A stretch of DNA of 11,652 bases from contig JAVEEO010000092.1 in NCBI GenBank assembly GCA_030840415.1, positions 1 through 11,652 on the forward strand, written 5' to 3'. This DNA is from Pseudonocardiales bacterium (GTDB lineage Bacteria; Actinomycetota; Actinomycetes; Mycobacteriales; Jatrophihabitantaceae). Every line of letters begins with the position of its first letter. Position 1 is the first letter of the stretch. The notes under the pieces are model-generated. The model was not told the DNA's origin and made no database searches. It saw only the letters and a list, made by a program, of their open reading frames with translations. A program made the translations under genes and the position numbers. Positions 1-6,771 of the stretch are shown one piece after another.

Positions 1-279
1 CCCGGCGAGTCGCCCGCCCACGCGTGCGTTCGTGAGGTCGGGGAGGAAACCGGGCTGGCGGTGGAGGTGGTCCGCTGGGCAGGGCGGGTGAACCGGCCGG
101 CCCCGGGTGGCGGCCAGTTCGTGATCGACGACTACCTCTGTCGAGTTGTGGGCGGCACCCTGCGGGCCGGTGGCGATGCCGCCGATGCCGGGTGGTTCGA
201 CCTGGCAGGCATGAGCGGCATACCGCTGGCACCCGGCCTGGCCGGCGCACTTGCCGGCTGGCGGCTGCTACCCGCCTAG
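1..279 (+). CDS. Nudix hydrolase, C-terminal part (5' end outside window)
   Basis: The frame is open from base 1 and stops at TAG 277-279, giving 92 visible residues. The visible N-terminus holds most of a Nudix box: E3, seven residues, then R11-E12-V-G-E14-E15-x-G17-L, which matches the E-x7-REUxEExGU part of the consensus; the leading glycine lies before the window or is G2 with altered spacing. Nudix enzymes hydrolyse nucleoside diphosphates linked to another moiety, using the box glutamates to bind Mg2+; the substrate cannot be told from this fragment. After the box comes a beta-strand-rich stretch (VIDDYLCRVVGG) and a W-F-D-L motif, both usual in small MutT-like Nudix domains. The GTG at 61 lies inside the domain, after the Nudix box, so it is not the start. 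It converges on the MaoC-like gene with only 5 bp between the stops. Confidence 0.85.
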   Translation, partial: PGESPAHACVREVGEETGLAVEVVRWAGRVNRPAPGGGQFVIDDYLCRVVGGTLRAGGDAADAGWFDLAGMSGIPLAPGLAGALAGWRLLPA

Positions 280-284
280 CCGCC

Positions 285-788
285 TCAACTGGTCGGCGTG
301 GGCCTGCCGGGCTGCTCGCCGCCGCGCGCATCCAGGTAGCTCTGTTTGGGAACCATGACCTTGCGCCGGAACAGGCAGACCACCGTGCCGTCCTGCTTGT
401 AGCCCTTGGTTTCGACGTACACGATTCCCCTGTCGTCCTTGGACGTGGACTCCCACTTGTCCAGCACCTGCGTCTCGCCGTAGATCGTGTCGCCGTGGAA
501 GGTGGGTGCCACGTGCCGCAGGGACTCGATCTCCAGATTGGCGATGGCCTTGCCGGAGATGTCGGCCACCGACTGGCCGAGCAGCACCGAGTAGATCAGG
601 TTGCCGACCACCACGTTCTTACCGAACTGGGTGGTGTTCTCGGCATAGTGGGCATCCAGGTGCAACGGATGATGGTTCATCGTGATCAGGCAGAAGAGGT
701 GATCATCGGCCTCGGTGATGGTCTTGCCGGGCCAGTGCCGGTAGGTCGCGCCAATCTCGAATTCCTCATAGCTACGGCCGAACTGCAC
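285..788 (-). CDS. MaoC-like (R)-hydratase / dehydratase, hot-dog fold
   Basis: This 167-residue protein has the size of a single hot-dog MaoC domain. MaoC proteins add or remove water across the double bond of enoyl-CoA-type thioesters. The active-site region is at about residues 24-50: T-E-A-D-D-H-L-F, then N38-H-H-P41-L-H43 followed by D-A-x-Y-A. The N..PLH core is as in the family, but the usual G-D-x-N-P is N-H-H-P here. The C-terminal half (residues 93-148, with G-D-T-I-Y-G-E-T and G-I-V-Y-V-E-T) resembles the mesaconyl-CoA hydratase-like branch more than the fatty-acid PhaJ branch; this is recognition by eye. Residues 149-167 are a short polar tail. The start is GTG at 786-788, supported by GAGGAGG (complement of 794-800) at 5-nt spacing. 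It is the last gene of the minus-strand run WXG100, SUFU, MaoC, separated from SUFU by 140 bp, so it may have its own promoter. The CoA substrate is unknown. Confidence 0.85.
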   Translation of the reverse strand: MQFGRSYEEFEIGATYRHWPGKTITEADDHLFCLITMNHHPLHLDAHYAENTTQFGKNVVVGNLIYSVLLGQSVADISGKAIANLEIESLRHVAPTFHGDTIYGETQVLDKWESTSKDDRGIVYVETKGYKQDGTVVCLFRRKVMVPKQSYLDARGGEQPGRPTPTS

Positions 789-928
789 AGTTGCCTCCTC
801 GCCCTCGGTTTGCGTGTGGCTATCGTGCCGGACACCGGCCGGCCGGCGGGCGGGACGGCGACGTGCGGTTGGTCACCCGGACGTCGGTTGTCTTGTTCAT
901 GCTGCCACCGGTGCCGAGACGGTCCTGC

Positions 929-1507
929 TCAGGTCAACCCGACCGGATCGCGCATCAGATCGGTCAGGTCGGTGCCGGTTTCCTGCCAGCGCTGGACCAG
1001 CCGTTCGCTGCCGTGCACCCGCGCCCAGGCCAGCTCCGTCTGGGTAGCCGGCAGCACCCGCAGCACCTGCACGTCTGCCACGCCGGCAACAGCGATCGGC
1101 TGAAGCCCGGAGGCTGCCAGCACCCCGCCGGTGCAGCGGGAACCGGGACACAGTGGCTCCCCCAGGTCGATCCGGTTTCCCGCCTGGTACACCGCGCCCT
1201 CCACCGCGGGAGCGGCGGCAAGCACCGCCAACGCACGCCAGAGCGACTCCGGCCGACCGGCGGCGGACAGTATGAGTTCGGCACGCGGAGCGGTGTCGGT
1301 CGCGATCACGGCATCGCCTGGGTCGGCCATCGGAAAGCGAGCCATGCCCAGCGTCAGGTAGTGGTCGGTCCCACCGTCGGGATAGCGCAAGACCTCGATG
1401 GGATCGACTCCCAGGAACGACACCGACGCCCGGGCCGCCACCGTCTCGAAGTGCTGCCGGTAGGCCGCTTCGACGAGCCGGAGTAGGTCGGGAGGCGCAC
1501 CGGTCAT
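929..1507 (-). CDS. Suppressor-of-fused (SUFU) domain protein, possible immunity-type protein
   Basis: The protein has 192 residues, close to the usual length of bacterial single-domain SUFU proteins. The family pattern can be followed along it: H49-Y-L-T-L-G-M in the first strand pair, a P-M-A segment (59-61), R-A-E-L-I-L (75-80), a W-R-A-L helix (90-93), Y107-Q-A-G-N-R-I-D-L-G-x-P, a hydrophobic V-L-x-x-S-G-L region, and near the end V-Q-V-L-R-V-L-P-x-x-x-x-E-L. Bacterial SUFU proteins were described in comparative genomics as immunity proteins of polymorphic toxin systems, many of them exported by type VII machinery; that role here is inferred only from family and position. It has no signal peptide or membrane segment, so it should be cytosolic. 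Its ATG (1505-1507) lies 27 bp after the WXG100 stop, which suggests co-transcription, although the ribosome binding site is weak. No toxin gene is visible next to it. Confidence 0.75.
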   Translation of the reverse strand: MTGAPPDLLRLVEAAYRQHFETVAARASVSFLGVDPIEVLRYPDGGTDHYLTLGMARFPMADPGDAVIATDTAPRAELILSAAGRPESLWRALAVLAAAPAVEGAVYQAGNRIDLGEPLCPGSRCTGGVLAASGLQPIAVAGVADVQVLRVLPATQTELAWARVHGSERLVQRWQETGTDLTDLMRDPVGLT

Positions 1508-1534
1508 CCCTGGACGCTATCGCGTGCGGCGTCC

Positions 1535-1831
1535 TCATCGCCCGCGGAAGGAGGCGGCGATCTGCTGCTCCACCGCCGCGTAGCTCTGCCCAGCGGAATT
1601 GAGCAGGCCGCCGATGCCCTCCAAGGCCGCCGTCATCCCTTCGGCGTTCTTGTTGAACTGCTCGTAGAGCGCGGCGAACTGGGTGGCGGCGGTACCGGAC
1701 CAGTCAGCGCCGAACAGCGGCGTCAGCTGACTCTTCAGGCTGGCGTGCTGGCCGCGGACGTCGAGGGCGGTTCGCCCGCAACTTCCTCCGAGCGCACTCA
1801 ACTGTTGCGGTGACACCTTCAAACCGGTCAT
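1535..1831 (-). CDS. WXG100 family (ESAT-6/EsxA-like) protein
   Basis: A 98-residue protein of the expected WXG100 size. It has the W44-S-G46 turn between two predicted helices (about 8-40 and 47-93) and a C-terminal Y82-x-x-x-E86 that fits the YxxxD/E export signal of type VII substrates. Such proteins form helical-hairpin dimers, are secreted by T7SS motors, and often serve as partners for larger substrates. The frame extends upstream to 1972, but the ATG at 1829-1831 is preferred: AAAGGA (complement of 1841-1846) lies 9 nt upstream, and the extra N-terminal residues would not fit the family. It is divergent from the large FHA/FtsK ATPase gene, whose class of protein is the motor for WXG100 export, and the two share a 191-bp intergenic region. 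Cys19 in helix 1 is unusual for this mostly Cys-free family. Only one WXG100 gene is present, so a homodimer is likely. Confidence 0.92.
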   Translation of the reverse strand: MTGLKVSPQQLSALGGSCGRTALDVRGQHASLKSQLTPLFGADWSGTAATQFAALYEQFNKNAEGMTAALEGIGGLLNSAGQSYAAVEQQIAASFRGR

Positions 1832-1877
1832 GGAGCAAGATCCTTTCCCTTGGCTCGACGGAACGTTGTTCGACCTG

Positions 1878-1894
1878 GCCGATCCCTGATCGGC
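1878..1894. promoter_or_regulatory. Perfect 7-bp inverted repeat in WXG100 leader (operator or hairpin)
   Basis: GCCGATC at 1878-1884 is followed by the 3-nt spacer CCT and its exact complement GATCGGC at 1888-1894. The short spacer and symmetric arms fit a repressor operator of the dimeric HTH type. It could also form an RNA hairpin in the leader of the WXG100 mRNA, about 47 nt upstream of the start codon. No known regulator motif is recognised. Confidence 0.4.
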
Positions 1895-1901
1895 ACGCTC
1901 G

Positions 1902-1931
1902 ACCGTAGGTGGTCGCCAACCCGGTGGGTAA
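1902..1931 (-). promoter_or_regulatory. Candidate sigma-70-type promoter for the WXG100 gene
   Basis: Read on the minus strand, TACGGT (complement of 1902-1907) fits the actinobacterial TAnnnT -10 pattern. TTACCC (complement of 1926-1931), 18 nt further upstream, is a weak -35. This would place the transcription start about 65 nt before the WXG100 ATG, leaving the 1878-1894 dyad in the transcribed leader. The call rests on pattern matching only. Confidence 0.3.
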
Positions 1932-1946
1932 CGGAAACCGGGGACC

Positions 1947-1971
1947 TGTGGATAAGCCGTCGTTATCCACA
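1947..1971. promoter_or_regulatory. Inverted pair of consensus DnaA boxes
   Basis: TGTGGATAA at 1947-1955 and TTATCCACA at 1963-1971 are both perfect matches to the DnaA-box consensus TTATCCACA, on opposite strands, with a 7-bp spacer (1956-1962). The arms therefore also form a perfect 9-bp inverted repeat. They sit in the divergent intergenic region between the WXG100 and FHA/FtsK genes, 52-76 bp upstream of the latter's start. No dnaA, dnaN or AT-rich unwinding region is nearby, so an origin is unlikely. A DnaA-regulated promoter is the simpler reading, and a DnaA-titrating site is another. Confidence 0.6.
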
Positions 1972-2022
1972 ACGTCGAAAACGTTTCGGCATCCGGACCC
2001 GGAATTCGACAACACTCTCGGC

Positions 2023-5000
2023 ATGCGGGTGACCATGACGCTGCGGACCGAGGCGTTCGAGCGTGACGTCGAGGTGGTCGCTGACGGCGCCGCTACGGCC
2101 GGTCAGTTGGCGCCGTTGTTCGCGGAGTTGATGAGCGGGACCGCGGCCGGCCAACTGTCCAGTGGAGGCGAGCCACTGCCCGAGCAGGCCAGGCTGGGCG
2201 AGCCCGGTTTGCGGTCGGGCTGCGTGATCACCCTGGCAGGCACCACCAAGCACACGTCGCTGGCAGGCTCGGCCCTGCAACTGCGAGTGGTGGGCGGTCC
2301 GGACAGCGGTAAGGCGATCGGGCTACCACGCGGCCGACACCTGATCGGACGCGATTGCGGGGCCGGTCTGCAACTCGGCGATCCACAGGTGTCCCGCCGG
2401 CATGCCGAACTGCGGGTCGGCCTCGGGGGCATCTCGGTGCGTGACCTGGACTCCACCAACGGCACGTGGCTCAATGGCACTCGGGTGACAGCCGCCGGCC
2501 GACCGGTCGAGTCGGACACGGTGCTGCGAATGGGTAACTCGCTGGTGCGGGTGGTGTTCAGGTCCGAGCAGCCGGCTGCGGTGAGCCCCGATCCAGCCGG
2601 TGGCTTGTTGGTTCACCGGCCGCCGCGACTCGCAGAACCCGTCGAGGAAGGTCCGGTCGAATTTCCCGCCGAGCCGGTCGCTACCGCTCGCCCGCGGCTG
2701 CAATGGTTGGGTGCGTTGGTTCCGGCGGTGTTCGGCGTCGGCTGCGCGATTGCCCTGCGCAATGCCCAATTCCTCGCCTTCGCGGTCCTCAGTCCGGTGA
2801 CCCTCCTGGCGGGGGCAGCTGTCGACCGTCGCGACTGGCGTCGCGGGCAGCGTCAGGCGCGGGCGGAACATCTTCAGGCCGAGGCCGCAGCTCGCGAGCA
2901 GCTCGACACGCGGCTGGTTGCCGAGAATGCCGCGTTGCACCGAGATTTGCCTGATGCGGCAACGGTGTTGCTGGCTGCGGCCACGCCGGATTGCCGGTTG
3001 TGGGAGCGCCGGCGCGAGGAGCGTTGCTTCCTCGAGGTCCGTCTCGGCATCGCCGACCGGCCCGCCGACACCAGGGCCACCAGAGCGGGACGCTTGCTGC
3101 CGGCCGAGTTGATCACAGGAGCACCGACCACCGCCCGGCTACGGGAGGGCCCGCTGGGGCTGGCTGGTCCGCTGCCGCTTGCCAGAGGTGCGGCACGATG
3201 GGTGGTGGGGCAACTGCTGGCCCTGCACTCGCCGCAGGATGTGTCCGTCGTGGCACTGCTCGATGGCGAGATCGCCGACTGGCGCTGGCTGAGATGGGCG
3301 CGGGCAGCTGTCAGAGCCATTGGCACCGAGCCCGAGGGGCATCGCCTGCTGCTGCAGGAACTGCTGGGCATCATCGCCGACCGGCGCGCTCGCAACGCCG
3401 GCGGTGTCTGGGCCGGCTCCTGGATCGTGGTATTGGTCGATCGGCCGAGCGGGCTGACGTCGACGAGCGGGCTGCAGACCGTTCTGGAACAGGGCGCAGC
3501 GGTAGGGGTATCGGCCCTGTGCGTCGATTCCGAGGACCGGTTGTTGCCGCCGGCATGCCGCTCGACGGCTGTGCTCAGAGCCGGGAACGGAGCGGAACTG
3601 GAGCTTCGTCGAGCCGGCCGCCCCCCGGTGCGGCTGGTCGCGGACCGGGTGTCGGAGGGCTGGGCCGACCAGTTGAGCCGCTGCCTCGCCCCGCTGCACG
3701 ACATCGAGTCCACCGCTGCCGTGCGGCTGCCTTCCCAGGTGTGGCTGGCAGACCTGCTGGATGCCGAGGAGCTCAGCGCGGAATGGCTGCGGCGGCGGTG
3801 GGCCGCGCCGGCATCCGCGGCCACCCCGATCGGCATGGCCGCTACCGGACCGGTGGAGTTCGACCTGCTGCGCGACGGCCCGCACCTGCTCATCGCCGGC
3901 ACCACCGGCGCTGGAAAGTCGGAACTGTTGCGCAGCTTCGTAACGGGTCTGGCAATGCGAGATGCGCCGGACGACCTCGCCTTCGTGCTGATCGACTACA
4001 AGGGTGGTGCGGCCTTCGCCGGATGCGCTGGCTTTCCCCACACGGTCGGCCTGGTCACAGACCTCGACGCTCACCTCACCAGCCGCGCGTTGGCCTCGTT
4101 GGAAGCCGAGCTCCGTCGCCGGGAGGCCACCCTCGCGGAGGCGGGTGTCGCAGACCTCGAGGCCTACCGGCGCACGCCCGCACACCGGCGACGAAGGCTG
4201 GCCAGGCTGGTACTGGTGGTGGACGAGTTCGCCTATCTGGCCGAGGAACTGCCCACCTTCCTGTCCGGCCTGATCGGCGTGGCACAGCGAGGTCGGTCCC
4301 TCGGACTGCACCTGGTGCTTGCCACCCAGCGGCCGGCCGGTGTCGTTTCTCCCCAGATCAAGGCCAACATCTCCTCGCGCATCGCGCTTCGGGTCACCGA
4401 CGCGGCTGATTCAGCCGATGTGATCGGCAGCGATGCCGCCAGCCACCTCCCCAGAGACCGGCCTGGCCGTGCGGTCGCCCGGCTGGCTGATGGGCTGGTC
4501 GAGTTCCAGGCCGCACGCATCGGACGCCGGTCGGCCAACCGATCGGTCACGGTCACGCCGCTGGATGCCTGGCACCGGACGGCCGCGACGAGCACCGTGC
4601 CGGCAGCCGACGGCCTCGACGAGCTCGAACGACTGCGCGGGGCGATGCTGGCGGCAGCGGCACGACTGGGCCGTCCGCTGCCCGAGCGCCCGTGGCTGCC
4701 GCCGCTGCCGGCACGGTTGACCACCACCGAACTCGATCACGATCGGGCGGCACCCTTCCAGATCCGGTTCGGCCTGACCGATGACCCCGGCCGGCAGCGC
4801 CAGCAGGCCGCCAGCCATGACTTGCTCGCCGGGGGCGCCGTGGGGTTCATCGGCAGCCCACGGTCCGGACGCACCAGCGCCCTGCACACCTTCCTCGGGC
4901 AGGCCTGCCGGCAGCTCGATGCGGGACAGCTTCACCTCTACGTGCTGGATCTTTCCGGCCAGAGCTTCAGCCACCTCGCCCGGCTCCCGCACTGCGGCGC

Positions 5001-6261
5001 GGTGGTCGGTAGGGACGATCCGAACGCGGTGGCGCGGCTGGTCGCCAGGCTGGTCGAGGAGCTCGGGATCCGGCAGCGACAACTGGCGCACCTGGGGGTG
5101 GGCACCGTGGCCGAGGCCTACCAGATCGGCGCGCCGCTGCCGACGATGGTGGTCGCGGTCGACGGCTGGGAGGGTTTCGCCGCGCTCAGTGACGACCATG
5201 ACGCCGGACGCTCGGCCGAAGCCCTCCTGGGTCTGGCACGCGATGGCGCAGCTGCCGGGATCACGGTGCTCATCGCCGGTGACCGGGCGATGCTCGGTCT
5301 GCGGGTGGCGCCGGTGTTGGCTCGCCGGATAGTGCTCGCGCTGACTGACCGCAGCGACTACGCAAGTGCGGGTATCCACGCCGCGAGCCTGTCCGTCCGG
5401 TTCGAGCCTGGGCGCGCGGTCGACGCCGGCGACGGTTTGGAGCTCCAGTTGGCACTGCTCACCGACGATGCCCGGCCGGGCTCACAACAAGCGGCCCTGG
5501 TCGAGTTCGCCCGGACCGATCCGGTGACCGCGGCAGGCCCGACGATCAGGGTCAGGAGCTTGCCGACCCTGGTCCGTCGGGCGGACCTGCATATCGGCGG
5601 CTCGGACCCGCGCGGCCCGGAGCACCTCCCCGAGGGAGATCACGATGCGCCAGCGGGCCACCCCGGCAGTTGCCTGCTCGGCCTGGGCGGTGACGATGCC
5701 CGCCCGGTCTGGTCCTGCCTGTTCGCCGAGCACGCCAGGTTCCTGGTGTGCGGCCCGGCGCTGAGCGGTCGCAGCACCACGATGGTCGCCATCGCCCAGC
5801 AGGCACTCCGGGCCGGGCTGGCGATGCTGGTCGCTGCTCCCCTCCGATCACCACTCGCGGACTGGGGCGCCCGGCAGGGACTGGCTGTCCTGACACCCGA
5901 CGGTCCATCGGGATCGCAATCCTGCGATTTCCCCGGGCAACTGGTCGTGATCGACGATGCGGAGCAGTTCACCGACACCGACAGCGGAATCCGCCTCACC
6001 GAACTGGTGACCAACCACCCCGGCGCCGTGGTCGCCGCGGCCAGAACGGAGGAGCTGATGTCGAGTTTCCGGGGACCGGCGGTCGCGGTGCGCCGAAGTC
6101 GCACCGGCCTGCTTCTCCAGCCCGGGCCGGCCGACGGCGAACTGCTCGGAGTGCGGACCGGCGGCCGGCGGATGCCACTTGTGCCCGGCCGCGGACTGTT
6201 GATCACCGATAGCACGCGCAGGACCGCGCCCGACGGCCTCGTCCTGCAGGTTGCGATATGA
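2023..6261 (+). CDS. T7SS-type motor ATPase: Ubl-like + FHA + 2 TM + three FtsK/SpoIIIE domains (EssC/EccC-like)
   Basis: This 1412-residue membrane ATPase would drive export of WXG100-class substrates. Order of parts: an N-terminal beta-grasp-like region (1-72); an FHA domain (about 85-179) with G109-R110, S124-R-R-H127 and N146-G147, the residues FHA domains use to bind phosphothreonine; two membrane segments (about 229-245 and 250-267); a charged helical linker with the L-W-E-R-R (326-330) motif typical of EccC/EssC; then three P-loop domains. Domain 1 is canonical: G626-TTGAGK632-S, Walker B D734-E735, and A-T-Q-R-P (767-771). Domain 2 (G944-SPRSGR950-T, D1047) and domain 3 (G1244-PALSGR1250-S, D1311-D1312) have arginine where Walker A needs lysine, so hydrolysis there is doubtful. 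The frame is open from 1909, but ATG 2023 (M-R-V-T) gives the natural start of the N-terminal domain; the intervening DNA holds the DnaA boxes, and no clear Shine-Dalgarno precedes 2023. FHA plus a triple ATPase resembles EssC; mycobacterial EccC lacks FHA. Eight bases into the next gene's 3' side, it converges on the DUF6912 gene. Confidence 0.93.
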   Translation: MRVTMTLRTEAFERDVEVVADGAATAGQLAPLFAELMSGTAAGQLSSGGEPLPEQARLGEPGLRSGCVITLAGTTKHTSLAGSALQLRVVGGPDSGKAIGLPRGRHLIGRDCGAGLQLGDPQVSRRHAELRVGLGGISVRDLDSTNGTWLNGTRVTAAGRPVESDTVLRMGNSLVRVVFRSEQPAAVSPDPAGGLLVHRPPRLAEPVEEGPVEFPAEPVATARPRLQWLGALVPAVFGVGCAIALRNAQFLAFAVLSPVTLLAGAAVDRRDWRRGQRQARAEHLQAEAAAREQLDTRLVAENAALHRDLPDAATVLLAAATPDCRLWERRREERCFLEVRLGIADRPADTRATRAGRLLPAELITGAPTTARLREGPLGLAGPLPLARGAARWVVGQLLALHSPQDVSVVALLDGEIADWRWLRWARAAVRAIGTEPEGHRLLLQELLGIIADRRARNAGGVWAGSWIVVLVDRPSGLTSTSGLQTVLEQGAAVGVSALCVDSEDRLLPPACRSTAVLRAGNGAELELRRAGRPPVRLVADRVSEGWADQLSRCLAPLHDIESTAAVRLPSQVWLADLLDAEELSAEWLRRRWAAPASAATPIGMAATGPVEFDLLRDGPHLLIAGTTGAGKSELLRSFVTGLAMRDAPDDLAFVLIDYKGGAAFAGCAGFPHTVGLVTDLDAHLTSRALASLEAELRRREATLAEAGVADLEAYRRTPAHRRRRLARLVLVVDEFAYLAEELPTFLSGLIGVAQRGRSLGLHLVLATQRPAGVVSPQIKANISSRIALRVTDAADSADVIGSDAASHLPRDRPGRAVARLADGLVEFQAARIGRRSANRSVTVTPLDAWHRTAATSTVPAADGLDELERLRGAMLAAAARLGRPLPERPWLPPLPARLTTTELDHDRAAPFQIRFGLTDDPGRQRQQAASHDLLAGGAVGFIGSPRSGRTSALHTFLGQACRQLDAGQLHLYVLDLSGQSFSHLARLPHCGAVVGRDDPNAVARLVARLVEELGIRQRQLAHLGVGTVAEAYQIGAPLPTMVVAVDGWEGFAALSDDHDAGRSAEALLGLARDGAAAGITVLIAGDRAMLGLRVAPVLARRIVLALTDRSDYASAGIHAASLSVRFEPGRAVDAGDGLELQLALLTDDARPGSQQAALVEFARTDPVTAAGPTIRVRSLPTLVRRADLHIGGSDPRGPEHLPEGDHDAPAGHPGSCLLGLGGDDARPVWSCLFAEHARFLVCGPALSGRSTTMVAIAQQALRAGLAMLVAAPLRSPLADWGARQGLAVLTPDGPSGSQSCDFPGQLVVIDDAEQFTDTDSGIRLTELVTNHPGAVVAAARTEELMSSFRGPAVAVRRSRTGLLLQPGPADGELLGVRTGGRRMPLVPGRGLLITDSTRRTAPDGLVLQVAI

Positions 6262-6270
6262 ACCGCGCGA

Positions 6271-6771
6271 TCAGCGCAGCTGCGCCAGCAAGTCGGCCAA
6301 CTCCTGGGTTGCGTACCAGGACAGTTCGAAGCCCTCGGCGTCGTCGACCGCTTCCTCCGCGCTCGGATCTCCCAGATCCGCTGCGTCGATCTGCTCGACG
6401 GCAACGGCCACAGTCGATTCGGCGTCAGCGTCGTCGGCATGGATCGAGGCACACCAGGCCAACGGGATCTCGACGGCTATTCGAACCACCCCGCGGTCCA
6501 GGTCGTCACGCACCACCACCGAGCCGTCCGCGACGTCAGCCGAGACCACGAACCGGCGCCTGGCCGCCGCCGGATCCGCGGCGATCAGCCGCAGCGCAGC
6601 CCTGGCAGCCTCGGCGGCAGCCGCATACTCCAATTCCTCGATGTCGTCGTCGAGGTAGTACTCGCGCAACCCCGGGGTCACCGCAAAGCCGGTCAGCGGA
6701 GCTGGGCCCAGCACTCCCGATCCGGCGAGGTCGGCCAGCACGGTCGACGTGGCCGGCAGGTAGACCCTCAT
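6271..6771 (-). CDS. DUF6912 family protein, function unknown
   Basis: This 166-residue soluble protein is recognised by eye as the actinobacterial DUF6912 family. It opens with M-R-V-Y-L-P-A-T, followed by F-A-V-T-P-G-L-R-E (29-37), an acidic E-E-L-E-Y-A-A segment (45-51) leading into a long alanine-rich helix, R-R-F-V-V-S-A-D-V (72-80), then a beta-rich part and a C-terminal F-E-L-S-W-Y-A-T-Q-E-L (148-158) signature. It is markedly acidic in the middle and at the end. No catalytic motif, signal peptide or membrane segment is visible, and no biochemical role is known to me. Its ATG (6769-6771) overlaps the stop of the patatin-like gene in an ATGA, so translation is probably coupled and the product may work with that phospholipase. 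Its 3' end is 9 bp from the stop of the convergent FtsK-type gene, with no room for a separate terminator. Confidence 0.82.
   Translation of the reverse strand: MRVYLPATSTVLADLAGSGVLGPAPLTGFAVTPGLREYYLDDDIEELEYAAAAEAARAALRLIAADPAAARRRFVVSADVADGSVVVRDDLDRGVVRIAVEIPLAWCASIHADDADAESTVAVAVEQIDAADLGDPSAEEAVDDAEGFELSWYATQELADLLAQLR

Noticed and set aside
835..846. 12-bp palindrome CCGGCCGGCCGG between the SUFU and MaoC genes
   Set aside because: It is a simple CCGG repeat in a GC-rich stretch, with no U-tract or flanking structure; probably compositional.
897..1538. Minus-strand frame whose ATG overlaps the WXG100 stop (ATGA), which would look like coupled translation
   Set aside because: The product is Arg/Gly/Ala-rich with no recognisable fold, and the same DNA in another frame encodes a clear SUFU protein.
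1860..1875. LexA/SOS-box-like element (GAAC-GTT-GTTC)
   Set aside because: The actinobacterial SOS box needs a 4-bp spacer between GAAC and GTTC; here it is 3 bp and one outer flank does not match.
1947..1971. Intrinsic terminator or replication origin at the 9-bp inverted repeat
   Set aside because: It lies between two divergent starts where no transcript needs ending, there is no U-tract, and no AT-rich unwinding region or dnaA/dnaN neighbour is present. Exact match of both arms to the DnaA consensus is the better explanation.
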